DNA of 64,000 nucleotides, from assembly GCF_002863865.1 (NCBI RefSeq), contig NZ_CP022684.1, positions 4,035,990 to 4,099,989 on the forward strand, in the 5' to 3' direction. The stretch's first letter is position 1; every line of letters begins with the position of its first letter. The notes under the pieces are model-generated. The model made no database searches. It saw only the letters and a list, made by a program, of their open reading frames with translations, and was not told where the DNA came from. Positions 19,044-28,919 of the stretch are shown piece by piece. Position numbers and translations under genes: made by a program. The DNA is from Ketobacter alkanivorans. Its GTDB lineage: Bacteria > Pseudomonadota > Gammaproteobacteria > Pseudomonadales > Ketobacteraceae.

Positions 19044-20963
19044 GAAGCCCTTTTGGGGTGTTGGAGCTGTTCTTGAGGTCGCTTTCGCTGATTTTTGGGA
19101 TTAGAGTCGGGCGGCCGCCTTTCATCACTGCCCAGCTTAGTTCTCTGTGGACTTTGTTGTCGATGCCTATGCTCAGGTTTCCGGTGGCACCAAACAGTCC
19201 GGCATCAGGTATTTGTGTTAGAAGTTGTAGCCTGGATTGTAATCGGTATGCGTCCACGCCCATAGCGTTCAAACGAAAGTAGCGGTGATCCGCTTTTGGC
19301 CAGGCCTTCATAAGGGCTTTTTGTATTGCGTCGGGCTTTTCCAGCAGCCAAGGTATATCGCAAAATTCGATGCCGTTAAGATCACGATCAGCCTTTGGGT
19401 CGGTTTTACCGCTGTAAATTTGTGAGCCTGCCAGCACAGGAATCTCTTCGGCATAGTAAAAGTCCAGCAGCGGTCGGATCTGGCGGGCCTGTTCTGGTGT
19501 TGATATCAAGTAGATAAAGTCTATGTCCTGGCGTCGTCTGGGGTGGAATTCGATGGGCTTCCCCAGGATTCCTTTTAGCTGTTGGGCCCGCAGCTCACTG
19601 TGCTGAACCAGCAGCATTTCCTTGATTGCACCCGCCATTTTGCTTTGGTCGTCGAAGCTGGTAGCGCTGGTGACTTCTCGCTTGTCGGCCTGCCATTGCT
19701 GTGCGAATTCCAGGTAGGCTCGTTCCCACCAGGGGTTGTTTTGGAACATAACAGCGGCTTGCTGATATTGCTTTTGCAGTGCATGGGCGGCTAGCTGGCC
19801 GGCGTCGTCTTCCGGTGACAGTCCAAACTGATAAAGATTGGCAGGTGATTCAAACTGGCCTTGCTCCTTGTTCAGTGCGATGGTGGTTACCGGCAGCATG
19901 GTGGTGCTGGTGAGCAGTGCGCGCAGGTTTTCCTTCTGGAGAGGGCCGATGATGATTTCGGCGCCCTCGGTTACAGCTTGGTCGTAAGTCTGCTGAAAGA
20001 GAGTGGTGTTGCTGGTGTCGTACACTTTTATGGTGGGGCCACCTTCGGCTGCATTTGTTTGCGTTGCATAATGAGCGCTCATAAAGCCGTTGAGAATGGC
20101 TTGGGCGGCTGCTTTGTATTTGCCTTGCATGGGCAGTAAGAGGGCAATTTGCTTGGGCTGGTTTTCACTCAGCTCGCGGACAATTCGCAGTGCTTCGGGC
20201 AGTTGAGCAACGGCTGGATGGCCGGGAAAGCGTTGTTGCCAGTTATCGAGTTGTTTCAATTGCTGATCCAGGTTGTCTTGCAAGCCTTTGTAGATCCAGG
20301 CCAGCTCCAGCCAACCTTGAATCTCCGGCACAGCCACTGTGGAGGAAAGTTGTTGTAGCGTATCGTTTGGAATGGCGATCAGGTCGCCCCAGATTCGTTG
20401 GTGGTTAGTGGTGCTGGCCTCGTCAGATAGCATCGGGGCAACAAAGATCCGCTCCCGGGCGGCGGACAAATAATTGCCGTTAAACTCCCATACAGTGGCG
20501 CGCTTCAAGCTGATCTCGTTCAGGCGCTCAGCACTCAGCTCGTTGGCGGCAGTAAGCAGCCCCATACGGTCTGTGGTCAACAGCTCTTCTGCTTGTAATG
20601 GCTCGCCCTGAGCCAAGTAAATGTCGGCAAGAGTCAGCACCAAGGCGGCACGGGTGTCGTTGTCGAGGGTAATCACGTTGACGGATTCCAGCAAGCGCTG
20701 GGCTTCACCTGGTTTTTCCTGCTCTAGCAGCAGTTGTGCTGCCTGAATCAACAGCCGCTCTGATTCCGGGCTAGGTGCAGACTGAGCGCGTTCGATGAGG
20801 CTTGCGATAACGCTGGCGGGCGTTGTGTCCACTTGAGGGGTGCTTGCACCTGGATCGCCCGGTTGCTGGCACGCGGCAAGAGTTAAGCTCATGAGCAGTG
20901 CTGCAAGTATGGTAAGCTTGGTGCGATTCTGTAACTTCATCTGGGTATCAGGCCTGCGCTTTT

Positions 20964-21812
20964 ATGACGACTGGAATATTGTACATTGTGGCAACACCGA
21001 TCGGTAATCTCAATGATATCACGTTGCGTGCTATTGAGGTGTTAAAGCAGGTTGATGTAATAGCCGCCGAGGACACTCGTCACAGCAAGAAGTTGCTGGA
21101 TCATTATGGCATCGACACCCGTTTGATGGCGGTGCATGATCATAATGAGCAGGATCGCATTGAAGTGTTGATGCAGTTTTTGCAGGATGGTAAATCCGTA
21201 GCCTTGATTTCGGATGCGGGAACGCCTTTGATCAGTGATCCAGGCTTTCGGATTGTGCGAGCAATGCAGAAAGTTGGTTTGGGGGTGGTGTCTATCCCTG
21301 GCCCTTGTGCTGCGGTAGCGGCACTGTCCATTGCCGGCTTGCCTACAGATCGTTTTCTGTTTGTGGGATTTCTGCCGCCGAAACAGCAGGCTCGTCGCTC
21401 AGCGTTGGAGAAGGTGTTGACCGAGTCAGCGACGCTGGTGTTTTATGAGTCGCCAAAGCGTATAGCTGATTGCGTAGCTGATGTGATTGAGGTGATGGGG
21501 GCAGAGCGAGTAATTTCGGTGGCTAAGGAAATCACAAAAGCGTTCGAGACCGTTAAGACAGGGGCCGCTGCGGAAGTATTGGATTGGTTGCTGGAGGATG
21601 ATCATCACCGTCGTGGTGAGTTTGTACTGCTGGTGCAGGGCGCGGAAACAGAAGCGCCCGGAGACACGGTTGTGGAGCCGTCGGCATTGCGTGCAGTTCA
21701 GCTTGCCAATGAATATATGCCCATGAAAAAAGCCTGCGCACTCGTATCCGGGTTAACCGGTGTGCCGAAAAACGCGCTCTATGAAGCAGCATTGCTACAA
21801 AACAAAGGTTGA
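20964..21812 (+). CDS. rsmI: 16S rRNA (cytidine(1402)-2'-O)-methyltransferase
   Basis: 282 residues of the tetrapyrrole-methylase fold. Family motifs are VATPIGNLNDITLRA at the N terminus, AAEDTRHSKKLL, ALISDAGTPLISDPGFRIV, and RFLFVGFLPPK. RsmI 2'-O-methylates C1402 in the ribosomal P site; its partner for the N4 methylation is rsmH, also in this window at 23.1 kb. The start ATG lies 23 bases from the divergent lpoA start. RNase P RNA follows directly. Confidence 0.96.
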   Translation: MTTGILYIVATPIGNLNDITLRAIEVLKQVDVIAAEDTRHSKKLLDHYGIDTRLMAVHDHNEQDRIEVLMQFLQDGKSVALISDAGTPLISDPGFRIVRAMQKVGLGVVSIPGPCAAVAALSIAGLPTDRFLFVGFLPPKQQARRSALEKVLTESATLVFYESPKRIADCVADVIEVMGAERVISVAKEITKAFETVKTGAAAEVLDWLLEDDHHRRGEFVLLVQGAETEAPGDTVVEPSALRAVQLANEYMPMKKACALVSGLTGVPKNALYEAALLQNKG

Positions 21813-21836
21813 TTCCTTAAGCTTTTAGGGTTAATT
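21809..21836 (+). promoter_or_regulatory. Candidate promoter of rnpB
   Basis: TTGATT (21809-21814, overlapping the rsmI stop), 16-base spacer, TTAATT (21831-21836). Its predicted start, 7-10 bases further on, coincides with the expected first base of RNase P RNA. Confidence 0.5.
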
Positions 21837-21845
21837 TCCCATGCT

Positions 21846-22199
21846 GAAGTCAGCCAGACAGTCGCTCTTTTTGTATTCGTACAGAAAGGGAGGAAAGTCC
21901 GGGCTCCATAGGGTACGGTGCCAGGTAACGCCTGGGCGGCGCGAGCCGACGGAAAGTGCAGCAGAAAATATACCGCCTAAGCCAGCTTGCTGGCCGGTAA
22001 GGTTGAAATGGTGCGGTAAGAGCGCACCGCACGACTGGTAACAGTTCGTGGCGATGGTAAACCCCACCTGGAGCAAGACCAAATAGGAATCCATTGGCGT
22101 GACCCGCGCTGGATTCGGGTAGGTTGCTAGAGGCGTGTGGTGACATGCGTCCCAGAGGAATGACTGTCCAAGACAGAACCCGGCTTATCGGCTGACTTT
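21846..22199 (+). ncRNA. rnpB: RNase P RNA, bacterial type A
   Basis: The conserved core is easily read: GAGGAAAGTCCGGGCTCCAT (CR I, near 21890), GCCAGGTAACGCCTGGG, GGTGCGGTAAGAGCGCACCGC, GGAGCAAGACCAAATAGG, and the 3' GACAGAACCCGGCTTATCG. The terminal helix P1 is AAGTCAGCC (21847-21855) with GGCTGACTT (22190-22198). It is the catalytic RNA that trims tRNA 5' leaders. The P3 helix is short and capped by a TTCG tetraloop, simpler than in E. coli. Position after rsmI is shared with several gammaproteobacteria. Confidence 0.97.
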
Positions 22200-22211
22200 A
22201 ATTTTTCTACA

Positions 22212-22246
22212 CCAGCAGCGTGCTTGCGCGTTGCTGGTTCTCTTCT
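22212..22246 (+). terminator. Probable terminator of rnpB
   Basis: CCAGCAGCG and CGTTGCTGG pair with one G-T wobble around a loop of about eight bases, followed by the T-rich TTCTCTTCT. Placed 13 bases after the RNase P RNA 3' end. Confidence 0.7.
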
Positions 22247-22454
22247 CAAGCAAAGCACCCATCGGTGCTGTTCTAAAGACATCCTGTTTATATCGCTAAA
22301 TATTATCTCCGCCTAGAAGTGGCATTAACTACCCTTTCTATCCTCCTGTTTTGTATTGTTTTTTTGTGCGTCAATTCCCCGTCATTCTGTGATCTTGTGC
22401 TCGTAAGTCATTGTTTTTCCGTAGCAAATTCACATTTTGCCGCCGGTTTTCGGC

Positions 22455-22484
22455 TTGACAATAGAGCGTGCCGCTCCCTATAGT
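22455..22484 (+). promoter_or_regulatory. Main promoter of mraZ and the dcw cluster
   Basis: TTGACA (22455-22460), 18-base spacer, TATAGT (22479-22484): a full -35 consensus and a five-of-six -10. Transcription should start near 22491, giving a leader of about 140 bases that contains the MraZ boxes. Confidence 0.85.
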
Positions 22485-22503
22485 GTGCATTAGGTGTCAC
22501 AAA

Positions 22504-22547
22504 GTGGTTTTTTGTGGGTTTTGGTGGGAAGAAGTGGGATAAGTGGT
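22504..22547 (+). promoter_or_regulatory. MraZ-box array (five GTGGK direct repeats)
   Basis: GTGG occurs at 22504, 22514, 22524 and 22534, that is with exact 10-base spacing, and again at 22543 (9 bases on). The boxes read GTGGT, GTGGG, GTGGG, GTGGG, GTGGT, with A/T-rich spacers of 4-5 bases. MraZ of E. coli is known to bind repeats of TGGGN separated by five bases downstream of its promoter and repress the cluster. Here the array begins about 13 bases after the predicted start site, fitting autorepression. Confidence 0.85.
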
Positions 22548-22631
22548 CGAGTCATTAGGCCACAACTTGATGGGTAAAAAAAGCCGAATCGGGCTCGGAA
22601 GGGTTGATCGGCCACATAAATAGGTAACCAA

Positions 22632-23090
22632 GTGTTTAGAGGACCCAGCGCGCTCAGTCTCGATGCGAAAGGACGGATGGTAATGCCCAGCCGTTTTCGC
22701 GATGCGCTGTCCGAGAGTTGTGAAGGCAAAATGATTGTTACCCTGGACTTTGAGGGTCACTGCCTCACCATGCACCCCCTGCCTGACTGGCAGGAAATTG
22801 AACAGAAGCTGTTGGCCATGCCGTCCCTGAACCCTGCAACCCGTCGCCTGCAGCGTATGCTGCTGGGTTATGCCACTGAAGTGGAAATGGACAGTAATGG
22901 CCGTGTCAGTCTGCCCCCCCTGCTGAGAGAAAAAGTGAAACTGGATAAAAAAGTCATGCTGGTGGGTATGGGTAAAAAGCTGGAGATCTGGCCGGAAGAC
23001 GCTTGGTCAGAAAGCTTCCAGCAATGGATGGATGAAGGCCCGGTCAGGGCGGAAGAGCTTCCCGAATCTGTACAAAATCTGGTGTTGTGA
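22632..23090 (+). CDS. mraZ: Transcriptional regulator MraZ
   Basis: 152 residues made of two AbrB-like/SpoVT halves, each with the DxxxR signature: ALSLDAKGRMVMPSRF near the N terminus and EVEMDSNGRVSLPPLLRE in the middle. MraZ forms a ring-shaped oligomer and represses the dcw cluster by binding repeats ahead of its own gene; such repeats are present here. The start is GTG (MFRGPSALSL). The stop overlaps the rsmH ATG by one base. Length equals the family norm. Confidence 0.97.
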   Translation: MFRGPSALSLDAKGRMVMPSRFRDALSESCEGKMIVTLDFEGHCLTMHPLPDWQEIEQKLLAMPSLNPATRRLQRMLLGYATEVEMDSNGRVSLPPLLREKVKLDKKVMLVGMGKKLEIWPEDAWSESFQQWMDEGPVRAEELPESVQNLVL

Positions 23091-24028
23091 TGAATACGCC
23101 AGATTTCAAACACGAAACCGTACTACTCAACGAAGCGGTGGATGCACTGGTGGTGAGCGAGGCAGGTGTTTACGTAGATGGCACATTCGGGCGCGGCGGA
23201 CACAGTCGCCTGGCGTTGCAGCGTCTATCGCCCGCAGGCAGACTCATCGCTATCGATAAAGATCCTCAGGCATTGGCCGCCGCGCAGGAGCTCGCGCAAG
23301 CTGATCAGCGTTTCTCTGTTATTCATGATTCTTTTGCAAACATCGCCACCCATATGGAAGAGCAGAACTTGTCTGGTCAAGTGGATGGAGTGTTGTTGGA
23401 TTTGGGAGTGTCGTCACCACAGCTGGATGATGCCAGTCGTGGTTTCAGCTTTATGTCCGATGGCCCTTTGGACATGAGGATGAATAATCAATCTGGTCAG
23501 ACCGCTGCGGAGTGGTTGAACCGAGCAGATGTGGATGATATTGCCGTTGTGCTGAAAGAGTACGGTGAAGAGCGATACGCCAGGCGCATTGCTCGGGCTA
23601 TTGTAGAGGTCCGTCAGAACAAGCCGTTCGCAACTACATCTGATCTGGTTTCAGTGATTGAAAAAGCTAACCCTTCCCGAGAAAAAGGCAAGCATCCAGC
23701 GACCCGATCGTTCCAGGCAATTCGTATTTTTATCAATCGTGAGTTGGATGACCTGGCAGATGTGTTGCAGCAAAGTCTGCAGGTGCTAAAACCAGGCGGT
23801 CGACTGGTTGTAATCAGCTTCCATTCGCTGGAAGACCGTATGGTAAAACAATTCATCCAGCGTAAGGAAAAAGGCGAGCCTCTGCCGCGCCATTTGCCGA
23901 TCAGAGAAGAAATGATCAAGCGCGAAATGCGTAGCTTGGGTAAGGCAATCAAAGCATCGGATGAAGAGGTGCGGCGTAATGCGCGTTCCCGTAGCGCTAT
24001 TATGCGCGTCGCGGAGAAGGCCTTATGA
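23090..24028 (+). CDS. rsmH: 16S rRNA (cytosine(1402)-N4)-methyltransferase
   Basis: 312 residues. A SAM-binding Rossmann domain starts at DGTFGRGGHSRLAL (about 29-42), with the family motif VDGVLLDLGVSSPQLDDASRGFSF seen in parts (LLDLGVSSPQLD, RGFSFM), an inserted helical domain, and the C-terminal VVISFHSLEDRMVKQF. It methylates C1402 on N4 in the P site, together with RsmI. The ATG at 23090 shares a base with the mraZ stop; its own stop overlaps the ftsL ATG as ATGA. Confidence 0.97.
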   Translation: MNTPDFKHETVLLNEAVDALVVSEAGVYVDGTFGRGGHSRLALQRLSPAGRLIAIDKDPQALAAAQELAQADQRFSVIHDSFANIATHMEEQNLSGQVDGVLLDLGVSSPQLDDASRGFSFMSDGPLDMRMNNQSGQTAAEWLNRADVDDIAVVLKEYGEERYARRIARAIVEVRQNKPFATTSDLVSVIEKANPSREKGKHPATRSFQAIRIFINRELDDLADVLQQSLQVLKPGGRLVVISFHSLEDRMVKQFIQRKEKGEPLPRHLPIREEMIKREMRSLGKAIKASDEEVRRNARSRSAIMRVAEKAL

Positions 24029-24315
24029 GTATGGTGCTGGCTGCTTCAACCCGATCCTGGATGTTTGTGATTGTTGCATTGGTTCTGGTGATGGGTTCCT
24101 GTTTGGCGGTGATTTACTCAAGTTTTGAAACCCGCCGCCTGGTTGCCACCCACCAAAGATTGCAGCTGGATAACAACGCCATGCAAGTCGAATGGGGCCA
24201 GTTGTTGTTGGAACAAAGTACATGGGGATCCTATAACCGAGTTGAGCAGCTGGCTGGTGCAAAACTGAAAATGAGAGTTCCGTCTCCCAATGAAATTGTG
24301 ATGGTGGAGCCATGA
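24025..24315 (+). CDS. ftsL: Cell division protein FtsL
   Basis: A 96-residue bitopic membrane protein: short cytoplasmic start, a membrane segment about 10-30, then a periplasmic leucine-zipper-like helix with the family's QLDNNAMQVEWGQLLLEQSTW pattern (seen in parts: NNAMQVEWGQLLLE, STWGSYNRVEQLA). It forms the FtsQLB complex that activates FtsWI. No ftsB is present in the window. ATGA overlaps link it to rsmH and ftsI. Confidence 0.95.
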   Translation: MSMVLAASTRSWMFVIVALVLVMGSCLAVIYSSFETRRLVATHQRLQLDNNAMQVEWGQLLLEQSTWGSYNRVEQLAGAKLKMRVPSPNEIVMVEP

Positions 24316-26027
24316 GCGGATCAGCGCAGCAACCTAATTTTGCATGGCGTTACTTCGTAGTGCTGGCTGTGTTTGGTTTGTTAGCCGTTATCGTGTCGGG
24401 TCGGCTGATATATCTGCAGATAGAGTCCCAGGCATTCCTGCAGGATCAGGGAGATCGTCGTGTTATTCGGGTAGAAAATATTCCAGCTTATCGTGGCTTG
24501 ATACAGGACAGAAATGGCGAGCCGCTGGCGGTTAGTACGCCAGTCAAAACGTTGTGGGCCAATCCTCAGGAGTTGATTGACGCGCAGTATGCTTGGAGTT
24601 TTCTGGCGAATAAAACCGGTGTAAGCGAATCCAGTCTGCGGGATCGCATATTACGTAATCAGGATAAGCAATTTATTTATCTGCGCCGCCACATGAACCC
24701 GGCGAAAGCCGAGGAAATACTGGAAATGAATATTTCTGGCGTGTATGGCATCGAGGAGCATCGCCGCTATTATCCGGCAGGTGAGGTGACCAGTCATTTG
24801 GTTGGATTTACCAATATTGATGAGCTGGGCCAGGAAGGGATTGAGCTTTCCTTTGAGGAGTTTTTGAAAGGCGCGGAAGGCAAAAAACGGGTCATCAAAG
24901 ACTTGCGCCGACGCATTATCAAGGATGTCGGGTTGATCGAGCCTGCTGCTCCTGGCACTGACGTGACGCTGAGTATTGATTTGCGTGCCCAGTATCTTGC
25001 TTATCGAGAATTGTTGTCGGCAGTGACTGAATACAAAGCAAGTTCTGGCAGTGCAGTGGCTATTGATATTAAAACTGGTGAGGTGTTGGCGTTAGTAAAT
25101 CAGCCTTCATATAACCCCAACAATCGCGGCCGTAAGGATGTTCCAAACTTTAGAAATCGCGCCGTAACGGATGTGTTTGAACCAGGCTCAACCGTAAAGC
25201 CGTTTACTGTGGCGGCAGCCTTAGACAGTGGAAAGTGGAAGGCCTACAGCAAGGTCGATACCTCTCCCGGATATCTGCGAATTGGTAGTAAATCCATTCG
25301 TGATATGAGTAATTACGGCGTCATTGATCTGGGCAAAATTATTTCTAAATCCAGCAACGTGGGAGCCAGTAAATTGGCTCTGTCGTTGGACGACAATTAT
25401 TTGAGTTCATTCTTTCGCAAGGCGGGGCTCGGTCAGGCGACTGGCGTTGGGTTTCCGGGTGAGAGCGTTGGAATGCTGCCAGCCAAACAAAAGTGGCGGC
25501 AGATTGAGGTTGCTACATTGTCTTACGGTTACGGGTTGTCTGTAACAGCTCTGCAGTTGGCTCAGGCCTATGCAATCCTCGGTTCTGGTGGAATAAAGCG
25601 CCAGGTAAGTCTTTTGAAGGTAAATGGCGATGTTCCGGGTGAGCGCGTCATGGATGAAACCATAGCACGTCAAGTAGTTAACATGATGGAAGGTGTGGTG
25701 GATGTAAAAGGAACCGCAAAAAAAGCCCGTGTGCCAGGCTATCGAGTCGCTGGCAAGACGGGAACAGTGCATAAAGTAGCGGCTTCAGGCTATCAAGATC
25801 ATCGTTATATCGCACTGTTTGCCGGGGTTGCGCCGGTTGAAGATCCGGCAATTGCTTTGGTGGTTGTCATTGATGATCCCAAGGGCGACATGTATTACGG
25901 CGGGCAGGTCGCTGCTCCGGTGTTCTCCCGTGTGATGGCGGGGTTGTTGCGAGTTAAGAATATTCCACCGGATCGGGCAGTGGAAACCTATGTGGGTCTG
26001 TCTAAAGATGTGGCGCCCGACTCATGA
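24312..26027 (+). CDS. ftsI: Septal peptidoglycan transpeptidase FtsI (PBP3)
   Basis: 571 residues: a membrane anchor about 13-36, a pedestal domain, and a class B penicillin-binding transpeptidase domain. Catalytic motifs are S293-x-x-K296 (EPGSTVKPF), SSN at 347-349 and KTGT at 482-485. It cross-links septal murein in the divisome with FtsW and is a beta-lactam target. Start and stop overlap ftsL and murE by four bases each. Confidence 0.98.
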   Translation: MSGSAQQPNFAWRYFVVLAVFGLLAVIVSGRLIYLQIESQAFLQDQGDRRVIRVENIPAYRGLIQDRNGEPLAVSTPVKTLWANPQELIDAQYAWSFLANKTGVSESSLRDRILRNQDKQFIYLRRHMNPAKAEEILEMNISGVYGIEEHRRYYPAGEVTSHLVGFTNIDELGQEGIELSFEEFLKGAEGKKRVIKDLRRRIIKDVGLIEPAAPGTDVTLSIDLRAQYLAYRELLSAVTEYKASSGSAVAIDIKTGEVLALVNQPSYNPNNRGRKDVPNFRNRAVTDVFEPGSTVKPFTVAAALDSGKWKAYSKVDTSPGYLRIGSKSIRDMSNYGVIDLGKIISKSSNVGASKLALSLDDNYLSSFFRKAGLGQATGVGFPGESVGMLPAKQKWRQIEVATLSYGYGLSVTALQLAQAYAILGSGGIKRQVSLLKVNGDVPGERVMDETIARQVVNMMEGVVDVKGTAKKARVPGYRVAGKTGTVHKVAASGYQDHRYIALFAGVAPVEDPAIALVVVIDDPKGDMYYGGQVAAPVFSRVMAGLLRVKNIPPDRAVETYVGLSKDVAPDS

Positions 26028-27541
26028 AGAGCGAAACCAGAGTGGTGCGAGATCTTCAAGGTATCGTTCCATTTTTATCAATAAGAGATGATTGGAAAAA
26101 TACAGTGGTGACAGGGTTGGCGGTTGACAGTCGTAAAGTGCAGGCAGGCAATTGTTTTATTGCCTACCCTGGCCACGGTAGTGATGGTCGGAACTTTCTG
26201 CGTGCTGCTTTCTCTGCCGGAGCGAGCAGTGCGCTAGTCGACGCTGAGGGCTTTGCTATTGATCCGTCGATCGAGCGGCCTGTGATTCCAGTTGATGCAT
26301 TGCGTTCGCGCTTGGGCCTGATCGCGGCAAATTTTTATGGTGATCCCAGTAGCCAGTTGAAGCTTTTGGCGATAACCGGTACCAACGGAAAAACCAGCGT
26401 CAGCCAATTGGTTGCACAGGCACTGGATTACCTTGGTAAGCGTTGCGGCGTAATTGGTACATTAGGGAATGGCTTGGTTGGTAAGCTTGAGCTGACGACA
26501 AATACCACTCCTGATGTGGTTGAGTGCAATCGGCTGCTAGCGGAAATGCTTGTTCAGGGTGCAGAGGTTGTTGCGATGGAAGCCTCCTCTCATGGTTTGA
26601 TTCAAGGGCGCATTGATGGGCTTCATGTCCATACAGCGTTAGTAACCAATATCAGTCGCGATCACCTTGATTATCACGGCACCATGGAGGCCTATGCAGA
26701 GGCTAAGGCGTTGCTGGCTTGTCATGTGGGTTTGAAAAATCTGGTTCTAAATCTGGATGATGAACGCGTGGCTGCCATGCGTTCGGTTGCTGCACCCGAC
26801 ACCCGAATATGGTCGTTCTCATTGGATGATTCGAAGGCTGCAACGGTAAAAGCCACCAATGTTGTTTACGGCAAGCAGGGCGTAGATATTTACGTTGAGC
26901 ATGAAGGGCAGTCAACGGTTGTTCGCAGTAACCTCATAGGTGAGTTTAATAGTTCAAATTTGCTGGCTTCGCTCACTCTGATGTTGTCTGCTGGAGTGGA
27001 GCTGCGCTTGGCTGCAGACGCACTTAGTCATTGCAAACCTGTGATAGGACGTATGCAGCGTATATCGTTTGAAGCAGATCAACCAATGGTGATTGTTGAT
27101 TTTGCACATACGCCAGACGCTCTGGAAAAAGCGTTGATTGCCTTGCGTAAGCATACTCAGGGTCGGATCTGGTGTGTATTTGGGTGTGGTGGCGATCGTG
27201 ATGCGGGTAAACGTCCACTGATGGCTGCAGTCGCTGCTGAATTGGCGGACAAGGTTATCCTGACAGCGGATAATCCACGCAGTGAAAAATTGAGCACCAT
27301 CCTTAGCGATATGGTGAAGGGTCTTCCGCCTCAAGTGGCATTTCAGATCGTTGATGATCGTGCTGACGCGGTTGCTGAAGCAATACTCAATGCTGCAGTG
27401 GGCGATGTGGTTTTGGTGGCAGGTAAAGGTCACGAGGACTACCAAGAGATACAGGGCGTAAAGTACGCATATAGTGATGTTCAGCAATGCAGGCTCGCAC
27501 TACATAGACGTTCAGATGTTTGTCGCAAGGGGGAAAGTTAA
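26024..27541 (+). CDS. murE: UDP-MurNAc-tripeptide synthetase (meso-diaminopimelate-adding)
   Basis: A 505-residue Mur ligase. The ATP loop is TGTNGKTS (118-125). The DNPR motif at 416-419 marks specificity for meso-diaminopimelate rather than lysine, so the organism has DAP-type peptidoglycan. Other landmarks are EASSHGL and SRDHLDYHGTMEAY with the expected carbamylated-lysine region. Works in the cytoplasm on UDP-MurNAc-L-Ala-D-Glu. The TAA stop is directly followed by the murF start (TAATATG). Confidence 0.97.
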   Translation: MKSETRVVRDLQGIVPFLSIRDDWKNTVVTGLAVDSRKVQAGNCFIAYPGHGSDGRNFLRAAFSAGASSALVDAEGFAIDPSIERPVIPVDALRSRLGLIAANFYGDPSSQLKLLAITGTNGKTSVSQLVAQALDYLGKRCGVIGTLGNGLVGKLELTTNTTPDVVECNRLLAEMLVQGAEVVAMEASSHGLIQGRIDGLHVHTALVTNISRDHLDYHGTMEAYAEAKALLACHVGLKNLVLNLDDERVAAMRSVAAPDTRIWSFSLDDSKAATVKATNVVYGKQGVDIYVEHEGQSTVVRSNLIGEFNSSNLLASLTLMLSAGVELRLAADALSHCKPVIGRMQRISFEADQPMVIVDFAHTPDALEKALIALRKHTQGRIWCVFGCGGDRDAGKRPLMAAVAAELADKVILTADNPRSEKLSTILSDMVKGLPPQVAFQIVDDRADAVAEAILNAAVGDVVLVAGKGHEDYQEIQGVKYAYSDVQQCRLALHRRSDVCRKGES

Positions 27542-27542
27542 T

Positions 27543-28919
27543 ATGTTTCTTTCCTGTCTGGCGGAGGTCATCGGTGCGGAGTTAGTGGGAGATGACGCAC
27601 AGTTTAGTCAAGTGTCCACCGATTCTCGCTCAATCTGTCCGGGTGATTTTTTCGTTGCGCTGCAAGGTGAGAACTTTGACGGCCATCAGTACCTTGAAAA
27701 AGCAGCCAACGCCGGTGCTATAGGCGCTTTGGTTTCAGTACAAAGTGATTTAAATATCCCGCAAATTGTCGTGGCAGATACAAGGATCGGCCTGGGCAGA
27801 TTGTCGCAAGCATGGTTGGATCAGTTCTCGCCACGCAAGGTTGCGATAACCGGTAGCTGCGGAAAAACAACAGTAAAAGAAATGGTGGCATCTATATTGT
27901 CGCAAGTGGCCCCGACATTATCCACCAAAGGTAATTTTAATAACGATATAGGCGTTCCTCTCACCTTATGTCGTCTGAAGCAAGAGCACAAATTTGCTGT
28001 GATTGAAATGGGAGCCAATCATGTTGGTGAGATCGGTTATGTTGCTGATTTGGTGAAGCCTCATGTTGCGTTAGTTAATAATGTTGGCACTGCGCACCTG
28101 GAAGGTTTTGGCTCAATAGAAAATATCGCTAGAGCCAAAGCTGAGATCTACAAATCGCTGGCTCCAAATGGGGTTGCGGTAGTGAATCTTGATGATGATT
28201 TTGCTGAGTTCTTCATGGGCCAGACAAAGCATTGCCAGCGTTTGACTTTCTCCGTTGATAATCCAGCAGCAGATGTTCGTTTGCTTTCTGCTTCGGTAAA
28301 TCATTCAGGCCAGTATCGGTTTGATGTGGCTGTTCAGAGTGATGTGGTTGCATTTGATCTTCCGCTAATCGGATTTCATAACGTAACTAATGCGCTGGCG
28401 GCAATTGCAATGACTCATGCCTTGGGTTGTACGGCTGAGCAGATGGCCGCTGGCTTGGCAGTGTTAAGAGCGGTTCCAGGCCGTTTGCGGTTGGTTGGCG
28501 AGCTTGCTGATCTGTGCGTAATTGATGATACCTATAATGCCAATCCTGAATCCATGCGCTCTGCAATTGATGTCCTCGCCAGTATGGAAAATGATACCTG
28601 TCTGGTGCTGGGGGCTATGGCAGAGCTGGGATCTGATTCCGATGCTTTGCATCGAGAAGTGGGAGCCTACGCAGCGCAACGTGGTATCAAAACAATATAT
28701 GGAGTGGGCGACCAAGCGGCGCTGTATAAAGATGGTTATCTGGCAAGCTCTGGAGCCGGCGCATTTGTGGTGGCAGATGATCATCAGGCCTTAGCAGAAG
28801 CTTTGCTTGCAGATCAACGAAATAAAACAATTCTGATTAAGGGCTCGAGAAGCTCTGCTATGGAAAAGGTAATTGAACACATGATCCAATGTCAGGAACC
28901 CAAGGGGAGTACTAACTGA
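27543..28919 (+). CDS. murF: UDP-MurNAc-tripeptide--D-Ala-D-Ala ligase
   Basis: 458 residues. The ATP loop reads [13 protein letters not shown] (about 100-112); [10 protein letters not shown] and the [14 protein letters not shown] segment are typical of MurF. It adds D-Ala-D-Ala to give UDP-MurNAc-pentapeptide. The ATG at 27543 is chosen because GGGGGAAAG lies just upstream and [14 protein letters not shown] aligns with the family start; in-frame codons inside murE would add an unlikely extension. The stop overlaps mraY by one base. Confidence 0.97.
   Translation: MFLSCLAEVIGAELVGDDAQFSQVSTDSRSICPGDFFVALQGENFDGHQYLEKAANAGAIGALVSVQSDLNIPQIVVADTRIGLGRLSQAWLDQFSPRKVAITGSCGKTTVKEMVASILSQVAPTLSTKGNFNNDIGVPLTLCRLKQEHKFAVIEMGANHVGEIGYVADLVKPHVALVNNVGTAHLEGFGSIENIARAKAEIYKSLAPNGVAVVNLDDDFAEFFMGQTKHCQRLTFSVDNPAADVRLLSASVNHSGQYRFDVAVQSDVVAFDLPLIGFHNVTNALAAIAMTHALGCTAEQMAAGLAVLRAVPGRLRLVGELADLCVIDDTYNANPESMRSAIDVLASMENDTCLVLGAMAELGSDSDALHREVGAYAAQRGIKTIYGVGDQAALYKDGYLASSGAGAFVVADDHQALAEALLADQRNKTILIKGSRSSAMEKVIEHMIQCQEPKGSTN

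Larger units (their letters stand above)
22247..22631. other. Regulatory region upstream of the dcw cluster
   Basis: 385 bases with no credible gene. The left part (22247-22440) is A+T-rich with no feature I can name. The right part holds the mraZ promoter and the five MraZ-type boxes, listed separately. Confidence 0.8.

Noticed and set aside
22640..22760. Additional GTGG-like words inside mraZ
   Set aside because: Isolated occurrences without the 10-base phasing seen upstream; expected by chance in coding sequence.
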